NCBI RefSeq assembly: GCF_020386635.1
Contig: NZ_CP081942.1
Location: 3,844,001 to 3,908,000 of the forward strand
DNA: 64,000 bases
Direction: 5' to 3'
Source: Pseudomonas sp. MM211
GTDB taxonomy: Bacteria > Pseudomonadota > Gammaproteobacteria > Pseudomonadales > Pseudomonadaceae
The notes below the pieces were generated by a model, which did no database searches, was not told the origin of the DNA, and saw nothing but the letters and a program-made list of their open reading frames with translations. Positions 20,743 to 29,969 of the stretch are shown here, piece after piece. The position numbers were made by a program, and so were the translations under genes. The first letter of the stretch is position 1, and each line of letters begins with the position of its first letter.

Positions 20743-21273
20743 ATGAGACTCAAACCCCTCCCCCTGCTTTTTTGTCTATTGCTCCTGCCCGGCTTCGCCG
20801 TGGCAGCGGACAAGACCATCTATGGCCTGAACGAATACGTCAGCCTCGACATCGACGTGGAGGTGGCCGCCAAGCTCGATACCGGCGCCCAGACCGCCTC
20901 GCTCAGCGCTCGTGATATCGAACGTTTCAAGCGTGATGGCGAACGTTGGGTGCGCTTTTACCTGGCCATCGACGATGCCCACGCGCACCCGATCGAACGC
21001 CCCCTGGCACGCATCAGCAAGATCAAACGACGTGCCGGCGACGTGGACTCGGATGACGAAAAGACCTACACGGCACGTCCGGTGGTCGAGCTCGACGTTT
21101 GCATGGGCGGCGTCAGGCGCCAGATCGAAGTGAACCTTACCGATCGCAGTGCCTTCCAATACCCTCTTCTGATCGGCTCCGATGCACTCAAGCGCTTCGA
21201 TGCCCTGATCGACCCAAGTTTGAAATACGCAGCAGGGAAACCTGCCTGTACCACCGCAAAGTCCGGCGAGTAA
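20743..21273 (+). CDS. Retropepsin-like (RimK-associated) aspartic protease family protein
   Basis: A 176-residue exported protein with a signal peptide (about 1-23, ending AVAADKT). The domain belongs to the putative ATP-dependent zinc protease/retropepsin-like group (DUF785, PF05618). The key segment AKLDTGAQTASLSA carries the aspartate of a D-T-G triad, as in retroviral-type aspartic proteases. The family recurs next to RimK-like ATP-grasp ligases, as here. It is the first of a tight three-gene set; the next ATG is 4 bp after its stop. Enzymatic activity has to my knowledge not been generally shown for the family. Confidence 0.85.
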   Translation: MRLKPLPLLFCLLLLPGFAVAADKTIYGLNEYVSLDIDVEVAAKLDTGAQTASLSARDIERFKRDGERWVRFYLAIDDAHAHPIERPLARISKIKRRAGDVDSDDEKTYTARPVVELDVCMGGVRRQIEVNLTDRSAFQYPLLIGSDALKRFDALIDPSLKYAAGKPACTTAKSGE

Positions 21274-21277
21274 TCCC

Positions 21278-22804
21278 ATGCGCTCTCTCACCCTGCACCT
21301 GAAAGTCCTCATCACCATCCTGGTGAGCCTGGGGATCGCGATTACCGCCTATCAAATATTCGTGCTCGGCATTCCGGTCAGCAGCGACGAAACCGATGAC
21401 CTGTGGAACATCGACACCCGCGTCGAATTCCAGGCCAATGGCCGCGACCCCATCAAGCTGCAGATGTTCGTGCCGCCGCTGAATCAGGATTACGTAAGCC
21501 TCAACGAGAGCTTCATCTCCAACAACTATGGCGTGAGCGTCAACCGTGCCGACGCCAACCGCAAGGTGACCTGGTCGGCGCGCCGCGCCAGCGGCAAGCA
21601 AACTCTTTATTACCGTTTGGTGCTGACCAAGCGCTACAGCGGCGAGCAGGCCAAGGCTAAAGGCCCGATCTTCCGTGACAGCATTCCGGTCGAAGGCCCC
21701 GAGAAGATCGCTGCGGAAGCGCTGCTGGCGCCGATTCGTCAGCACTCGGCCGACGTCGAAACCTTCATCAGCGAGACCATCAAGCGCGTCAACAACACAA
21801 ATGACGACAACGCCAAGCTGCTGCTCGGCGGCGATGCCTCGACGACCAAGAAGGCCCAGGCCGTCGAACTGCTGCTGTCCATCGCCCACGTACCGATGGA
21901 GCGCGTGCACACCATTCGCCTGGCAGCAGACATCCAACAGAGCCCGGAGCTGTGGCTGCGCAGCTTCAACGGCGACCGCTGGCTGTACTTCAACCCGGAA
22001 ACCGGTGAGCAAGGCCTACCGAACGATCGCCTGGTCTGGTGGACAGGTGACGAGCCGCTGGTCACCCTCGACGGTGGCCGCCAGGCAACCACCACCTTCA
22101 CCCTCAACAACAGCGAGATGAACGCCATTCGCCTCGCTCAGCTGACCGACGAAAACACCGACGCCGACTTCCTGGAGTACTCGCTGTACGGCCTGCCGCT
22201 GCAGACCCAGCAGACCTTCATGATCATGGTGATGATCCCCATCGGCGTGCTGGTCATCCTGATCCTGCGCAACCTCGGCGGCCTGCAGACTCTGGGTACC
22301 TTCACCCCGGTGCTGATCGCCCTTGCCTTCCGTGAGACGCAGCTGGGCTTCGGTATCTTCCTGTTCACGGTGATCACCGCACTCGGCCTGTCACTGCGCT
22401 CCTACCTGGAGCACCTGAAGCTACAGATGCTCCCGAGGCTATCGGTGGTACTGACTTTCGTGGTCGTGCTGATCGCCACCATCAGCCTGTTCAGTCACAA
22501 GCTGGGCCTGGAGCGCGGCCTGTCCGTAGCGCTGTTCCCGATGGTGATTCTGACCATGACCATCGAGCGTCTGTCGATCACCTGGGAAGAACGTGGCGGC
22601 AGCCATGCCTTCAAGGTGGCCATCGGCACCCTGTTCGCCGCCACCATCGCGCACCTGCTGATGAGCGTGCCGGAGCTGGTCTACTTCGTCTTCACCTTCC
22701 CGGCGATTCTGCTGATTCTGGTGGGCTTCATGCTGGCGATGGGTCGCTACCGCGGCTACCGCCTGACCGAACTGTTCCGCTTCAAAGCCTTCCTGAAGGA
22801 TTGA
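21278..22804 (+). CDS. Inactive transglutaminase fused to seven transmembrane helices
   Basis: A 508-residue membrane protein. An N-terminal helix (about 7-30) anchors a periplasmic region (31-300) that resembles a transglutaminase-like domain (SIAHVPMERVHTIRLAADIQ, LRSFNGDRWLYFNPETGE) lacking a recognisable catalytic cysteine. The C-terminal third has about seven hydrophobic helices, starting MIMVMIPIGVLVILILRNLG. This architecture, an inactive transglutaminase plus 7TM, is a known computational family linked to ATP-grasp peptide ligases and retropepsin-like proteins. Its partners are the genes immediately on both sides. Confidence 0.87.
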   Translation: MRSLTLHLKVLITILVSLGIAITAYQIFVLGIPVSSDETDDLWNIDTRVEFQANGRDPIKLQMFVPPLNQDYVSLNESFISNNYGVSVNRADANRKVTWSARRASGKQTLYYRLVLTKRYSGEQAKAKGPIFRDSIPVEGPEKIAAEALLAPIRQHSADVETFISETIKRVNNTNDDNAKLLLGGDASTTKKAQAVELLLSIAHVPMERVHTIRLAADIQQSPELWLRSFNGDRWLYFNPETGEQGLPNDRLVWWTGDEPLVTLDGGRQATTTFTLNNSEMNAIRLAQLTDENTDADFLEYSLYGLPLQTQQTFMIMVMIPIGVLVILILRNLGGLQTLGTFTPVLIALAFRETQLGFGIFLFTVITALGLSLRSYLEHLKLQMLPRLSVVLTFVVVLIATISLFSHKLGLERGLSVALFPMVILTMTIERLSITWEERGGSHAFKVAIGTLFAATIAHLLMSVPELVYFVFTFPAILLILVGFMLAMGRYRGYRLTELFRFKAFLKD

Positions 22805-22808
22805 GCCA

Positions 22809-23795
22809 ATGTTAGGTCTCTGGAAAACCTGGAAGGCCCTTGAAGCCAAAGGCATCATGGGCATCAACCGACGCAATGCGGACTACGTGCTGAAGTACAA
22901 CAAACGGCACCTGTACCCCATCGTCGACGACAAGATCATCACCAAGGAGCGGGCAATTCAAGCCGGCATTCACGTGCCGGAAATGTACGGGGTGATCTCT
23001 ACCGAGAAGGAAATCGACAACCTCGACAAGATCATTGGCGAGCGCAGCGATTTCGTCGTCAAGCCGGCCCAGGGCGCCGGCGGTGACGGCATTCTGGTGA
23101 TCGCCGACCGCTTCGAAGATCGCTTCAAGACTGTATCGGGCAAGATCGTCAGCCACTCCGAGATCGAGCAGCAGATTTCCAGCATCCTCTCAGGCCTGTA
23201 CTCCCTTGGCGGACACCGAGATCGTGCGCTGATCGAATACCGGGTGACCCCGGACAGCATCTTCAAGAGCATCAGCTACGAAGGCGTGCCAGACATTCGC
23301 ATCATCGTGCTGATGGGTTATCCGGTGATGGCCATGCTGCGCCTGCCAACCCGCCAGTCGGGCGGCAAGGCCAACCTGCACCAGGGTGCCATTGGCGTCG
23401 GTGTGGATCTGGCAACCGGCGTGACGCTGCGCGGCACCTGGCTGAACAACAAGATCACCAAGCACCCAGACACCACCAATGCGGTAGACGGCGTGCAGTT
23501 GCCGAACTGGGATGGCTTCATGAAGCTCGCCGCTGGCTGTTACGAGCTATGCGGCCTGGGCTACATCGGCGTGGACATGGTGTTGGATCAGGACAAAGGC
23601 CCGCTGATTCTCGAGCTCAACGCCCGCCCCGGCCTAAACATCCAGATCGCCAACGACTGCGGCCTGACCCATCGCGCCCATGCGGTGGAGGCTCGCCTGG
23701 AAGAATTGGCGGCCAAAGGCATCCAGGAAAACGCCGAAGAACGCACGCGCTTCTCTCAGGAACTGTTCGGCCACATCCCACCTGCAGAAATCTGA
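22809..23795 (+). CDS. RimK-like ATP-grasp alpha-L-glutamate ligase-type protein
   Basis: A 328-residue ATP-grasp enzyme. Nucleotide-binding parts are DFVVKPAQGAGGDGILV and LIEYRVTPDSIF, and the metal-binding end is PLILELNARPGLNIQIAN. The family is annotated as alpha-L-glutamate ligase-related: such enzymes add amino acids to a peptide or protein carboxyl group using ATP. The ATG lies 4 bp after the 7TM gene. A cytoplasmic ligase, a membrane receptor-like protein and a periplasmic protease-like protein made from one message suggest a peptide-tag synthesis, export and sensing or cleavage pathway; this is inference. Confidence 0.87.
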   Translation: MLGLWKTWKALEAKGIMGINRRNADYVLKYNKRHLYPIVDDKIITKERAIQAGIHVPEMYGVISTEKEIDNLDKIIGERSDFVVKPAQGAGGDGILVIADRFEDRFKTVSGKIVSHSEIEQQISSILSGLYSLGGHRDRALIEYRVTPDSIFKSISYEGVPDIRIIVLMGYPVMAMLRLPTRQSGGKANLHQGAIGVGVDLATGVTLRGTWLNNKITKHPDTTNAVDGVQLPNWDGFMKLAAGCYELCGLGYIGVDMVLDQDKGPLILELNARPGLNIQIANDCGLTHRAHAVEARLEELAAKGIQENAEERTRFSQELFGHIPPAEI

Positions 23796-23802
23796 GCCCT
23801 GC

Positions 23803-23830
23803 CCTGCTGCCGACGCCCGTCGGCAGCAGG
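23803..23830. terminator. Strong hairpin between ATP-grasp gene and thrH
   Basis: CCTGCTGCCGACG and CGTCGGCAGCAGG form a perfect 13-bp stem with a two-base CC centre. It lies between convergent genes. A clear T run is missing on both sides, so it may slow polymerase or protect 3' ends without being a classic terminator. Confidence 0.55.
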
Positions 23831-23838
23831 CAACTCTC

Positions 23839-24456
23839 TTACAGACTCAACTGACGACTGGACGCCTTGAGGAACTCTGCCTTGAGGCCGGCGAACGTGT
23901 GCACGGCCGGAAATTGCGGGAATTCGCGAATCACGTTTTCCGGGGCATGGAACAGAATACCGGCGTGGGCCTCGCTGAGCATGGTGGTGTCGTTGTACGA
24001 ATCACCAGCAGCGATGACACGGTAATAGAGGCTCTTGAAGGCCAGCACCGATTGGCGCTTGGGATCCTTCTGACGCAGCTGATAATCCACTACGCGGTCG
24101 GTATCGTCGGTGATCAGGCGATGGCACAGCAGCGTCGGAAAGCCCAGCTGGCGCATCAGCGGCTGGGAGAACTCATAGAAGGTGTCCGACAGTATCACCA
24201 CCTGGAAGCGCTCGCGCAGCCAGTCGACGAACTCAACGGCGCCGTCCAGCGGCTTCAGCGTGGCGATCACTTCCTGGATATCCGACAGCTTCAGGCCGTG
24301 CTCGTCGAGGATGCGCAGGCGCTGCTTCATCAACACGTCGTAATCGGGAATGTCCCGGGTGGTCGCCTTGAGGGATTCGATTCCGGTCTTCTCGGCGAAG
24401 GCGATCCAGATCTCGGGAACCAGTACACCTTCCAGATCGAGGCAAGCGATTTCCAC
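23839..24456 (-). CDS. thrH: ThrH, phosphoserine phosphatase / homoserine phosphotransferase
   Basis: A 205-residue HAD-superfamily enzyme. The nucleophile motif is DLEGVLVPEIW, followed by VVILSDTFYEF (motif II) and AAGDSYNDTTML (motif IV). ThrH of P. aeruginosa dephosphorylates phosphoserine and can transfer the phosphate to homoserine, linking serine and threonine biosynthesis. Length and motifs match. It is divergent from the cysH-like gene, as thrH and cysH are in P. aeruginosa. Confidence 0.94.
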   Translation of the reverse strand: MEIACLDLEGVLVPEIWIAFAEKTGIESLKATTRDIPDYDVLMKQRLRILDEHGLKLSDIQEVIATLKPLDGAVEFVDWLRERFQVVILSDTFYEFSQPLMRQLGFPTLLCHRLITDDTDRVVDYQLRQKDPKRQSVLAFKSLYYRVIAAGDSYNDTTMLSEAHAGILFHAPENVIREFPQFPAVHTFAGLKAEFLKASSRQLSL

Positions 24457-24592
24457 GGCACACTCCTACGTTGGGCTTGAAAGTTGGCGGCAACTCTACA
24501 GAAGCGGCAGCGCTTTGACGATAAGGTCGGCCCCGGCTATCACGCAGATTTGCTACCATCGCCCTTCTCATCCACATGCTCTGGAGCCCGCA

Positions 24593-25213
24593 ATGGATCT
24601 CGATCTGGACAGACTCAACGCCGAATTCGCCAATCAGCCGGAAAAGCTGGTCGAGTGGGCAATCGGCCTGGGTAAACCAGCGATCTGCACCACCAATTTC
24701 CGCCCGTTCGAGGCCGTCATCCTGCACATGGTCAGCCAGGCCAAGGCCGACATCCCGATCATATGGATGGACAGCGGCTACAACACCGAAGCCACCTACA
24801 AGTTCGCAGATGAAGTCACCCAGCAGCTTGGTCTTAATCTGATCACTTACCTGCCCAAACGCAGCCGGGCCCACCGTGAAGCCATCGACGGCACGACACC
24901 GGCGCTGGACGATCCGCGCCACGCCGCGTTCACCGAAGAGGTCAAGCTGGAGCCATTCGCCCGCGCCCTGCGTGAAACCGCACCGAGTGTCTGGTTCACC
25001 GCGCTACGCGCTACCGACACAGCCGTGCGCGCACAGATGCAGCCGGTCAGCATCAACCCGGATGGCCTGATCAAGGTCGCGCCGCTGTTGCACTGGTCGT
25101 CCAAGGATCTGTATCAGTACCTCACCGCCCACGGCCTGCCGAACAACTTCGACTACTTCGACCCGACCAAGGGCGAAGACAACCGTGAGTGCGGTCTGCA
25201 CCTGAGCCACTGA
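24593..25213 (+). CDS. Short phosphoadenosine-phosphosulfate reductase-like protein (CysH family)
   Basis: A 206-residue PAPS-reductase-family protein; GGAG precedes the ATG. The N-terminal nucleotide-binding fold (PIIWMDSGYNTEATYKFADEV) and the C-terminal catalytic-cysteine motif ECGLH are present. It is odd for a Pseudomonas cysH: the usual enzyme is an APS reductase of about 245-267 residues with a CC pair and a CxxC that bind a 4Fe-4S cluster, and none of these cysteines is here (only two Cys in the protein). The usual arginine/glutamine-serine motif is replaced by ALRATDTAVRA, and the SFSGAED-type loop by TNFRPFEA. It occupies the cysH position between thrH and cysB. It may be a PAPS-dependent reductase or a diverged relative using another adenylyl substrate. 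Confidence 0.75.
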   Translation: MDLDLDRLNAEFANQPEKLVEWAIGLGKPAICTTNFRPFEAVILHMVSQAKADIPIIWMDSGYNTEATYKFADEVTQQLGLNLITYLPKRSRAHREAIDGTTPALDDPRHAAFTEEVKLEPFARALRETAPSVWFTALRATDTAVRAQMQPVSINPDGLIKVAPLLHWSSKDLYQYLTAHGLPNNFDYFDPTKGEDNRECGLHLSH

Positions 25214-25223
25214 CCTCAGCACG

Positions 25224-25258
25224 AACGAAAATGGCGCCTCATGGGCGCCATTTTCGTT
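25224..25258. terminator. Bidirectional terminator between cysH-like gene and cysB
   Basis: AACGAAAATGGCGCC and GGCGCCATTTTCGTT form a perfect 15-bp stem with loop TCATG; T-rich tails occur on both strands (TTTTCGTTTT on plus). It serves the two convergent genes. Confidence 0.9.
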
Positions 25259-25270
25259 TTACTGCAGCAA

Positions 25271-26254
<984 letters not shown>

Positions 26255-26293
26255 TCAGAGCGGATAGGCAGCCTGATCGTCGATCCGATATAT

Positions 26294-26309
26294 AACCATA
26301 TTAATGGTT
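26294..26309. promoter_or_regulatory. Inverted repeat upstream of cysB
   Basis: AACCAT-ATTA-ATGGTT lies 49-64 bp upstream of the cysB start in an AT-rich gap. Position and symmetry suit an operator, possibly CysB autoregulation; CysB sites are poorly conserved, so this stays tentative. Confidence 0.4.
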
Positions 26310-26350
26310 CAGATAGTGAATATAGATTTTTTACCTAGGTTGCACGTTGA

Positions 26351-26848
26351 TCACTCATGCCGAGAACGGTGCTGCAGCATGGGCACCAGATAGACCGGCA
26401 CATCGGACAATTGCAGCAATCTAGACGCCGTTCTGCCCATCGGCACCTCCAGCGCTGCGCCATGGCTGTGGCTGCCTACGACCAGCAAATCCACACCGAG
26501 TTTCTGTGCCTCCTCGAGAATCGAGATAGGCGGATCACCACGTAGCACCCGCACCGAGCCGATCAGGTCGAGGTCGTCACGGTTGTCACCCAGCTCGTCA
26601 CGAAAGCCCTCGAGCACGCGCAGTTCGATGCTGTTCATTACCGTTTCCAGCCCCGTGCTGCGCAATTCCTTGAGACGCGCCTCATCGACGTAGGTCTGCA
26701 GAACCGACTCGGCGAACAGGCCCATCGGCTCAACCACATGCACGACATAGAGCCGTGCCTTGAAGCTGCGGGCCATCGCCAACGCGTGTTGCAGGACGTA
26801 AGGTGCATAAAGGCCGAGATCGGTTGCATAGAGAATTGAACGAATCAT
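26351..26848 (-). CDS. Universal stress protein (UspA family)
   Basis: A 165-residue single-domain Usp protein. It starts MIRSILYATDLGLYAPYVLQ and ends with the ATP-binding signature VGSHSHGAALEVPMGRTASRLL. AGGAGG lies directly before the ATG. Usp proteins help survival under starvation or redox stress; the presence of the G-2X-G-9X-G(S/T) pattern suggests ATP binding. It is encoded after the thioredoxin-like gene on the same strand, 123 bp away. Confidence 0.92.
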   Translation of the reverse strand: MIRSILYATDLGLYAPYVLQHALAMARSFKARLYVVHVVEPMGLFAESVLQTYVDEARLKELRSTGLETVMNSIELRVLEGFRDELGDNRDDLDLIGSVRVLRGDPPISILEEAQKLGVDLLVVGSHSHGAALEVPMGRTASRLLQLSDVPVYLVPMLQHRSRHE

Positions 26849-26971
26849 ACGGCCTCCTCGACTGCCGGCACGGCCAAGCCTCGCTTGAGCTTAGCAGCAG
26901 TACCACAAGTGAGCGACGAAGCGGTTTGTCAGGACGCATGGCTATATAAGACTCGCGCCCAGCCAGCAGAC

Positions 26972-27358
26972 TCAAGGCAACTCTTGAGGTTCTCGGCCAA
27001 GCACCTCGCCAATGGCCTGCACCAGCTCGGCACCGTCAAGCCGGCTTTGCAATGCACCATAGAAGCGTCCTTCCCGCACCAAAAACACTGTAGGCAGGTG
27101 AAAAACCTCATAACGCTGAACCAAGCCGCCATTGGCGCCGGCATCAATCCATACCAGCCGCTCGACGGGCAGCGATATCCTGGGCAATCGCTCGCGGGCG
27201 TAACGGCATGCGGCGCAGCCCTGGCTGGTGAAGGCTATCAATGAGATGCCCGGCAGACCCAGTAGTTGCTGATCGGCATCGAAGTCGGTCAGCTCCAGCT
27301 CGCTCGTTTTATCCGACGAGGCACTATCCATTTGCGACCAGTTGGTGGGATCTGTCAT
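26972..27358 (-). CDS. Thioredoxin-like protein with CAAC motif
   Basis: A 128-residue protein with a thioredoxin fold from about residue 35. The redox motif is TSQGCAACRYARERLP and the cis-proline region is EVFHLPTVFLV. CAAC differs from the CGPC of true thioredoxin. There is no signal peptide, so it acts in the cytoplasm. The first 35 residues are acidic and probably disordered. No strong ribosome site precedes the first ATG, so the true start may be the Met at residue 10. Confidence 0.85.
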   Translation of the reverse strand: MTDPTNWSQMDSASSDKTSELELTDFDADQQLLGLPGISLIAFTSQGCAACRYARERLPRISLPVERLVWIDAGANGGLVQRYEVFHLPTVFLVREGRFYGALQSRLDGAELVQAIGEVLGREPQELP

Positions 27359-27808
27359 GCGCCAGTTTCTTCGTCATAGCAGTGATCTATTTGGGGAGCT
27401 GCGGTTATCCCGTCCAATACATAGCCTCTGGCAAGGTCTCGATAACGTCGGCTTCATGGTGCGACGGGCAACGCGCTCTCAAGACAGCGCAGTCGAGCGG
27501 CATCTTCTGAACCGCATTCTATTCCGGCCTGCTCGGCAGGTGCACGACAGCAGGTTGCGCGCTCATAGGCTCGGGCAAGTCTGTCGCAGGGTGCAGCGAA
27601 CGCCAAGCCGACGCATCAGCTCTGAATGCCATCGCCCTGTCGCACGCTGACAGGTTTAGCGCCTCCATACCCTAAATATCATTGTCTAGCCGGGCGCTAA
27701 CGCGCTAAGGTTCCGCTTCCCCGCTGTGCCCATACTGCTGTGCCCGCTGCACGGGGATCGCTGGCGGCCGGCTTCCGTGACCCGATGACGCAATTGATGA
27801 AAAGCACG
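27359..27808. other. 450-bp gap between thioredoxin-like gene and DAHP synthase gene
   Basis: I see no convincing gene, hairpin terminator, repeat or RNA here. Possible frames are short, arginine/serine-rich and without ribosome sites. The stretch must contain the promoters of both divergent genes. An ATG at 27785 in frame with the DAHP synthase gene would add eight residues. Confidence 0.5.
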
Positions 27809-28885
27809 ATGGCTGATTTACCGATTAACGACCTTAACGTCGCCTCCAACGAAACACTGATCACCCCAGAGCAGATCAAGCTGGAGATTCCGCTGACCGA
27901 AAGCGCTCAACGCACGGTTTCTGCCGGCCGCCAAGTGGTGCGTGACATCCTTGACGGTAAGGATCACCGCTTGTTCGTGGTCGTTGGCCCCTGCTCTATC
28001 CACGATATCAAGGCGGCTCACGAATACGCAGAGCGCCTGAAGGTTCTCGCCGAAGAAGTCTCCGACACGCTCTATCTGGTGATGCGCGTTTACTTCGAGA
28101 AGCCACGCACCACCGTTGGCTGGAAAGGTCTGATCAACGATCCGTACCTCGATGACTCGTTCAAGATCCAGGACGGCCTGCATATCGGCCGCAAGCTGCT
28201 GCTCGATCTCGCGGAAATGGGACTGCCCACCGCCACCGAAGCGCTGGATCCGATCTCGCCGCAGTACCTGCAGGATCTGATCAGCTGGTCCGCCATTGGC
28301 GCGCGCACCACCGAATCGCAGACGCACCGCGAAATGGCTTCGGGCCTGTCGTCGGCCGTCGGTTTCAAGAATGGCACCGACGGCGGCCTGACCGTTGCCA
28401 TCAACGCGTTGCAATCGGTTTCCAGCCCACACCGCTTCCTGGGCATCAACCAGCAAGGCGGCGTATCCATCGTCACCACCACGGGCAATGCCTACGGTCA
28501 TGTGGTACTGCGCGGCGGCAACGGCAAGCCGAACTACGATTCTGTGAGCGTGGCTATCTGCGAACAGGAATTGAAGAAGGCCAACATCAAACCGAACATC
28601 ATGGTCGACTGCAGCCACGCCAACTCCAACAAGGATCCAGGCTTGCAGCCATTGGTGATGGACAACGTCGCCAACCAGATACTAGAAGGCAACCAATCGA
28701 TCGTCGGCCTGATGGTCGAGAGCCACCTTGGCTGGGGTAGCCAGTCGATCCCGAAAGACCTGCAGCAGCTCAAGTATGGCGTGTCGATCACCGATGCCTG
28801 TATCGACTGGGAGAGCACCGAGAAAACCCTGCGTAGCATGCACGTCAAACTCAAGGACGTACTGCCCAAGCGCCAGCGCGGTTAA
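27809..28885 (+). CDS. aroF: 3-deoxy-7-phosphoheptulonate (DAHP) synthase, class I
   Basis: A 358-residue AroF/AroG/AroH-type enzyme that condenses PEP with erythrose 4-phosphate, the first step of aromatic amino acid synthesis. Signatures include VVGPCSIHD, VYFEKPRTTVGWKGLIND, ARTTESQTHREMASGLS, GFKNGTDG and VDCSHANSNKD. I start at MADLPINDLNVASN, which matches the P. aeruginosa PA1750 N-terminus as I recall it; an ATG at 27785 is possible. Which aromatic amino acid inhibits it cannot be read from sequence; similarity to E. coli AroF suggests tyrosine. Confidence 0.94.
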   Translation: MADLPINDLNVASNETLITPEQIKLEIPLTESAQRTVSAGRQVVRDILDGKDHRLFVVVGPCSIHDIKAAHEYAERLKVLAEEVSDTLYLVMRVYFEKPRTTVGWKGLINDPYLDDSFKIQDGLHIGRKLLLDLAEMGLPTATEALDPISPQYLQDLISWSAIGARTTESQTHREMASGLSSAVGFKNGTDGGLTVAINALQSVSSPHRFLGINQQGGVSIVTTTGNAYGHVVLRGGNGKPNYDSVSVAICEQELKKANIKPNIMVDCSHANSNKDPGLQPLVMDNVANQILEGNQSIVGLMVESHLGWGSQSIPKDLQQLKYGVSITDACIDWESTEKTLRSMHVKLKDVLPKRQRG

Positions 28886-28898
28886 GCCGACAGCAATG

Positions 28899-28926
28899 AA
28901 AACGCCGGGCAGATGCCCGGCGTTTT
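28899..28926 (+). terminator. Rho-independent terminator after DAHP synthase gene
   Basis: AAAACGCCGGGC and GCCCGGCGTTTT form a 12-bp stem with loop AGAT, followed by T residues on the plus strand. It may also stop the convergent acetyltransferase-like gene. Confidence 0.9.
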
Positions 28927-28942
28927 TGTTTGCACCATGGCC

Positions 28943-29224
28943 TCAGCTCTGCTCGGCAGAGCCCTCACGACGCTCCATGTAACGCTCCACATAGGAGCAG
29001 GAAGGAATCACCGTGTAGCCCATGCGCTCAGCGTAATCGAGTGCGGTCTCGGTAAGGGCTGCGGCGATACCGCGACCACGCAGCGAGTTGGGTACGAAAG
29101 TCCGATAGATATCCAAGGTCTGCTTACCCAGATCCATATAGGAAAGGTACGCGCGATCACCATCCACTGTGGTCTCGAACTGGTGACCGGCAAGGTCATG
29201 GTGAATGGACAGTGACTCGCTCAT
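28943..29224 (-). CDS. Small GNAT-like N-acetyltransferase (YjdJ type)
   Basis: A 93-residue protein of the small one-domain GNAT group. It includes the acetyl-CoA loop FVPNSLRGRGIAAALTETAL and the ending VIPSCSYVERYMERR, typical of the YjdJ family. I start at the ATG at 29224, directly preceded by GAGGAG; an ATG 49 codons upstream would add an unrelated segment. The acetyl acceptor is unknown. Confidence 0.87.
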   Translation of the reverse strand: MSESLSIHHDLAGHQFETTVDGDRAYLSYMDLGKQTLDIYRTFVPNSLRGRGIAAALTETALDYAERMGYTVIPSCSYVERYMERREGSAEQS

Positions 29225-29592
29225 TACTACTCCTCTCAAATTAGGCCGGACATCGATACCCCACCATGGTGGCCCGCGTACATCCGGTAACAATAGGATA
29301 TAAAGCCATTCTAGAAGGTAAAGGGCAAGGCGAAATCCGCGGCGCTCGGAATCGGCACAATCCTTATCCATTTTCTCTGATCGTTCGACTGCATTTCACC
29401 TCAGCGCGCTGATCAATAAACAACCAATCGCGTTCAGTTTATTATCAGCAACCCATTGAATATGAAAAAAAACAGCGCCCTTGCTTTCCATGCGTTTACT
29501 TACTAAAAGTTACAGGTAGTATGTACGCCGGTCATTTTCCGGGTTCGGGATTTGGCTTCAACAAGCAAAAAACTTACCCCAAGGGGAACACG
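29225..29592. other. 368-bp AT-rich gap with oprI promoter
   Basis: No gene seen. It contains a perfect palindrome CCACCATGGTGG at 29261-29272 and a strongly AT-rich part from about 29395. TTGCTT at 29481 and TAAAAG/TACTAA near 29501-29509 are plausible promoter elements of the highly expressed oprI gene, but spacing is not ideal. The oprI ribosome site AAGGGGAA is at 29581-29588. Confidence 0.5.
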
Positions 29593-29844
29593 ATGAACAA
29601 CGTTCTGAAATTCTCTGCTCTGGCTCTGGCCGCAGTTCTGGCTACCGGTTGCAGCAGCGTCACCAAAGAAACCGAAGCTCGCCTGACTGCAACTGAAGAC
29701 GCAGCAGCTCGCTCTCAAGCCCGCGCTGACGAAGCCTACCGCAAGGCTGACGAAGCGCTGGCCGCTGCTCAAAAGGCTCAGCAAACTGCTGACGAAGCCA
29801 ACGAGCGTGCTCTGCGTATGCTGGAAAAAGCCAGCCGCAAGTAA
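29593..29844 (+). CDS. oprI: Major outer membrane lipoprotein OprI
   Basis: An 83-residue murein lipoprotein. The lipobox ATGCSS puts the lipidated Cys near residue 20. The mature part is a heptad-repeat coiled coil rich in alanine ([20 protein letters not shown]), ending RMLEKASRK with the C-terminal Lys by which Lpp-type proteins can be joined to peptidoglycan. It is one of the most abundant proteins of fluorescent pseudomonads. The next gene on the other strand is an L,D-transpeptidase, the enzyme class that makes this link. Confidence 0.97.
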   Translation: MNNVLKFSALALAAVLATGCSSVTKETEARLTATEDAAARSQARADEAYRKADEALAAAQKAQQTADEANERALRMLEKASRK

Positions 29845-29862
29845 TAGCCCTTGGGCTAATAG

Positions 29863-29887
29863 AAACCGGCCTCAGGGCCGGTTTTTT
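29863..29887 (+). terminator. Rho-independent terminator of oprI
   Basis: AAACCGGCC and GGCCGGTTT form a nine-bp stem with loop TCAG, followed by further T residues. A second small stem (TAGCCC-TT-GGGCTA) immediately precedes it. Confidence 0.92.
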
Positions 29888-29969
29888 ATTACCCAGGGTA
29901 TTTAAAGCGGATGGGTAAACAATAAAACCACGGTGCGGTAACAGTCGTTTTCATTGGCTGAAATAAAAC

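Noticed and set aside
27359..27808. Several short frames in the aroF upstream gap
   Set aside because: Arginine/serine-rich, no ribosome sites, overlapping each other; most likely noncoding promoter DNA.
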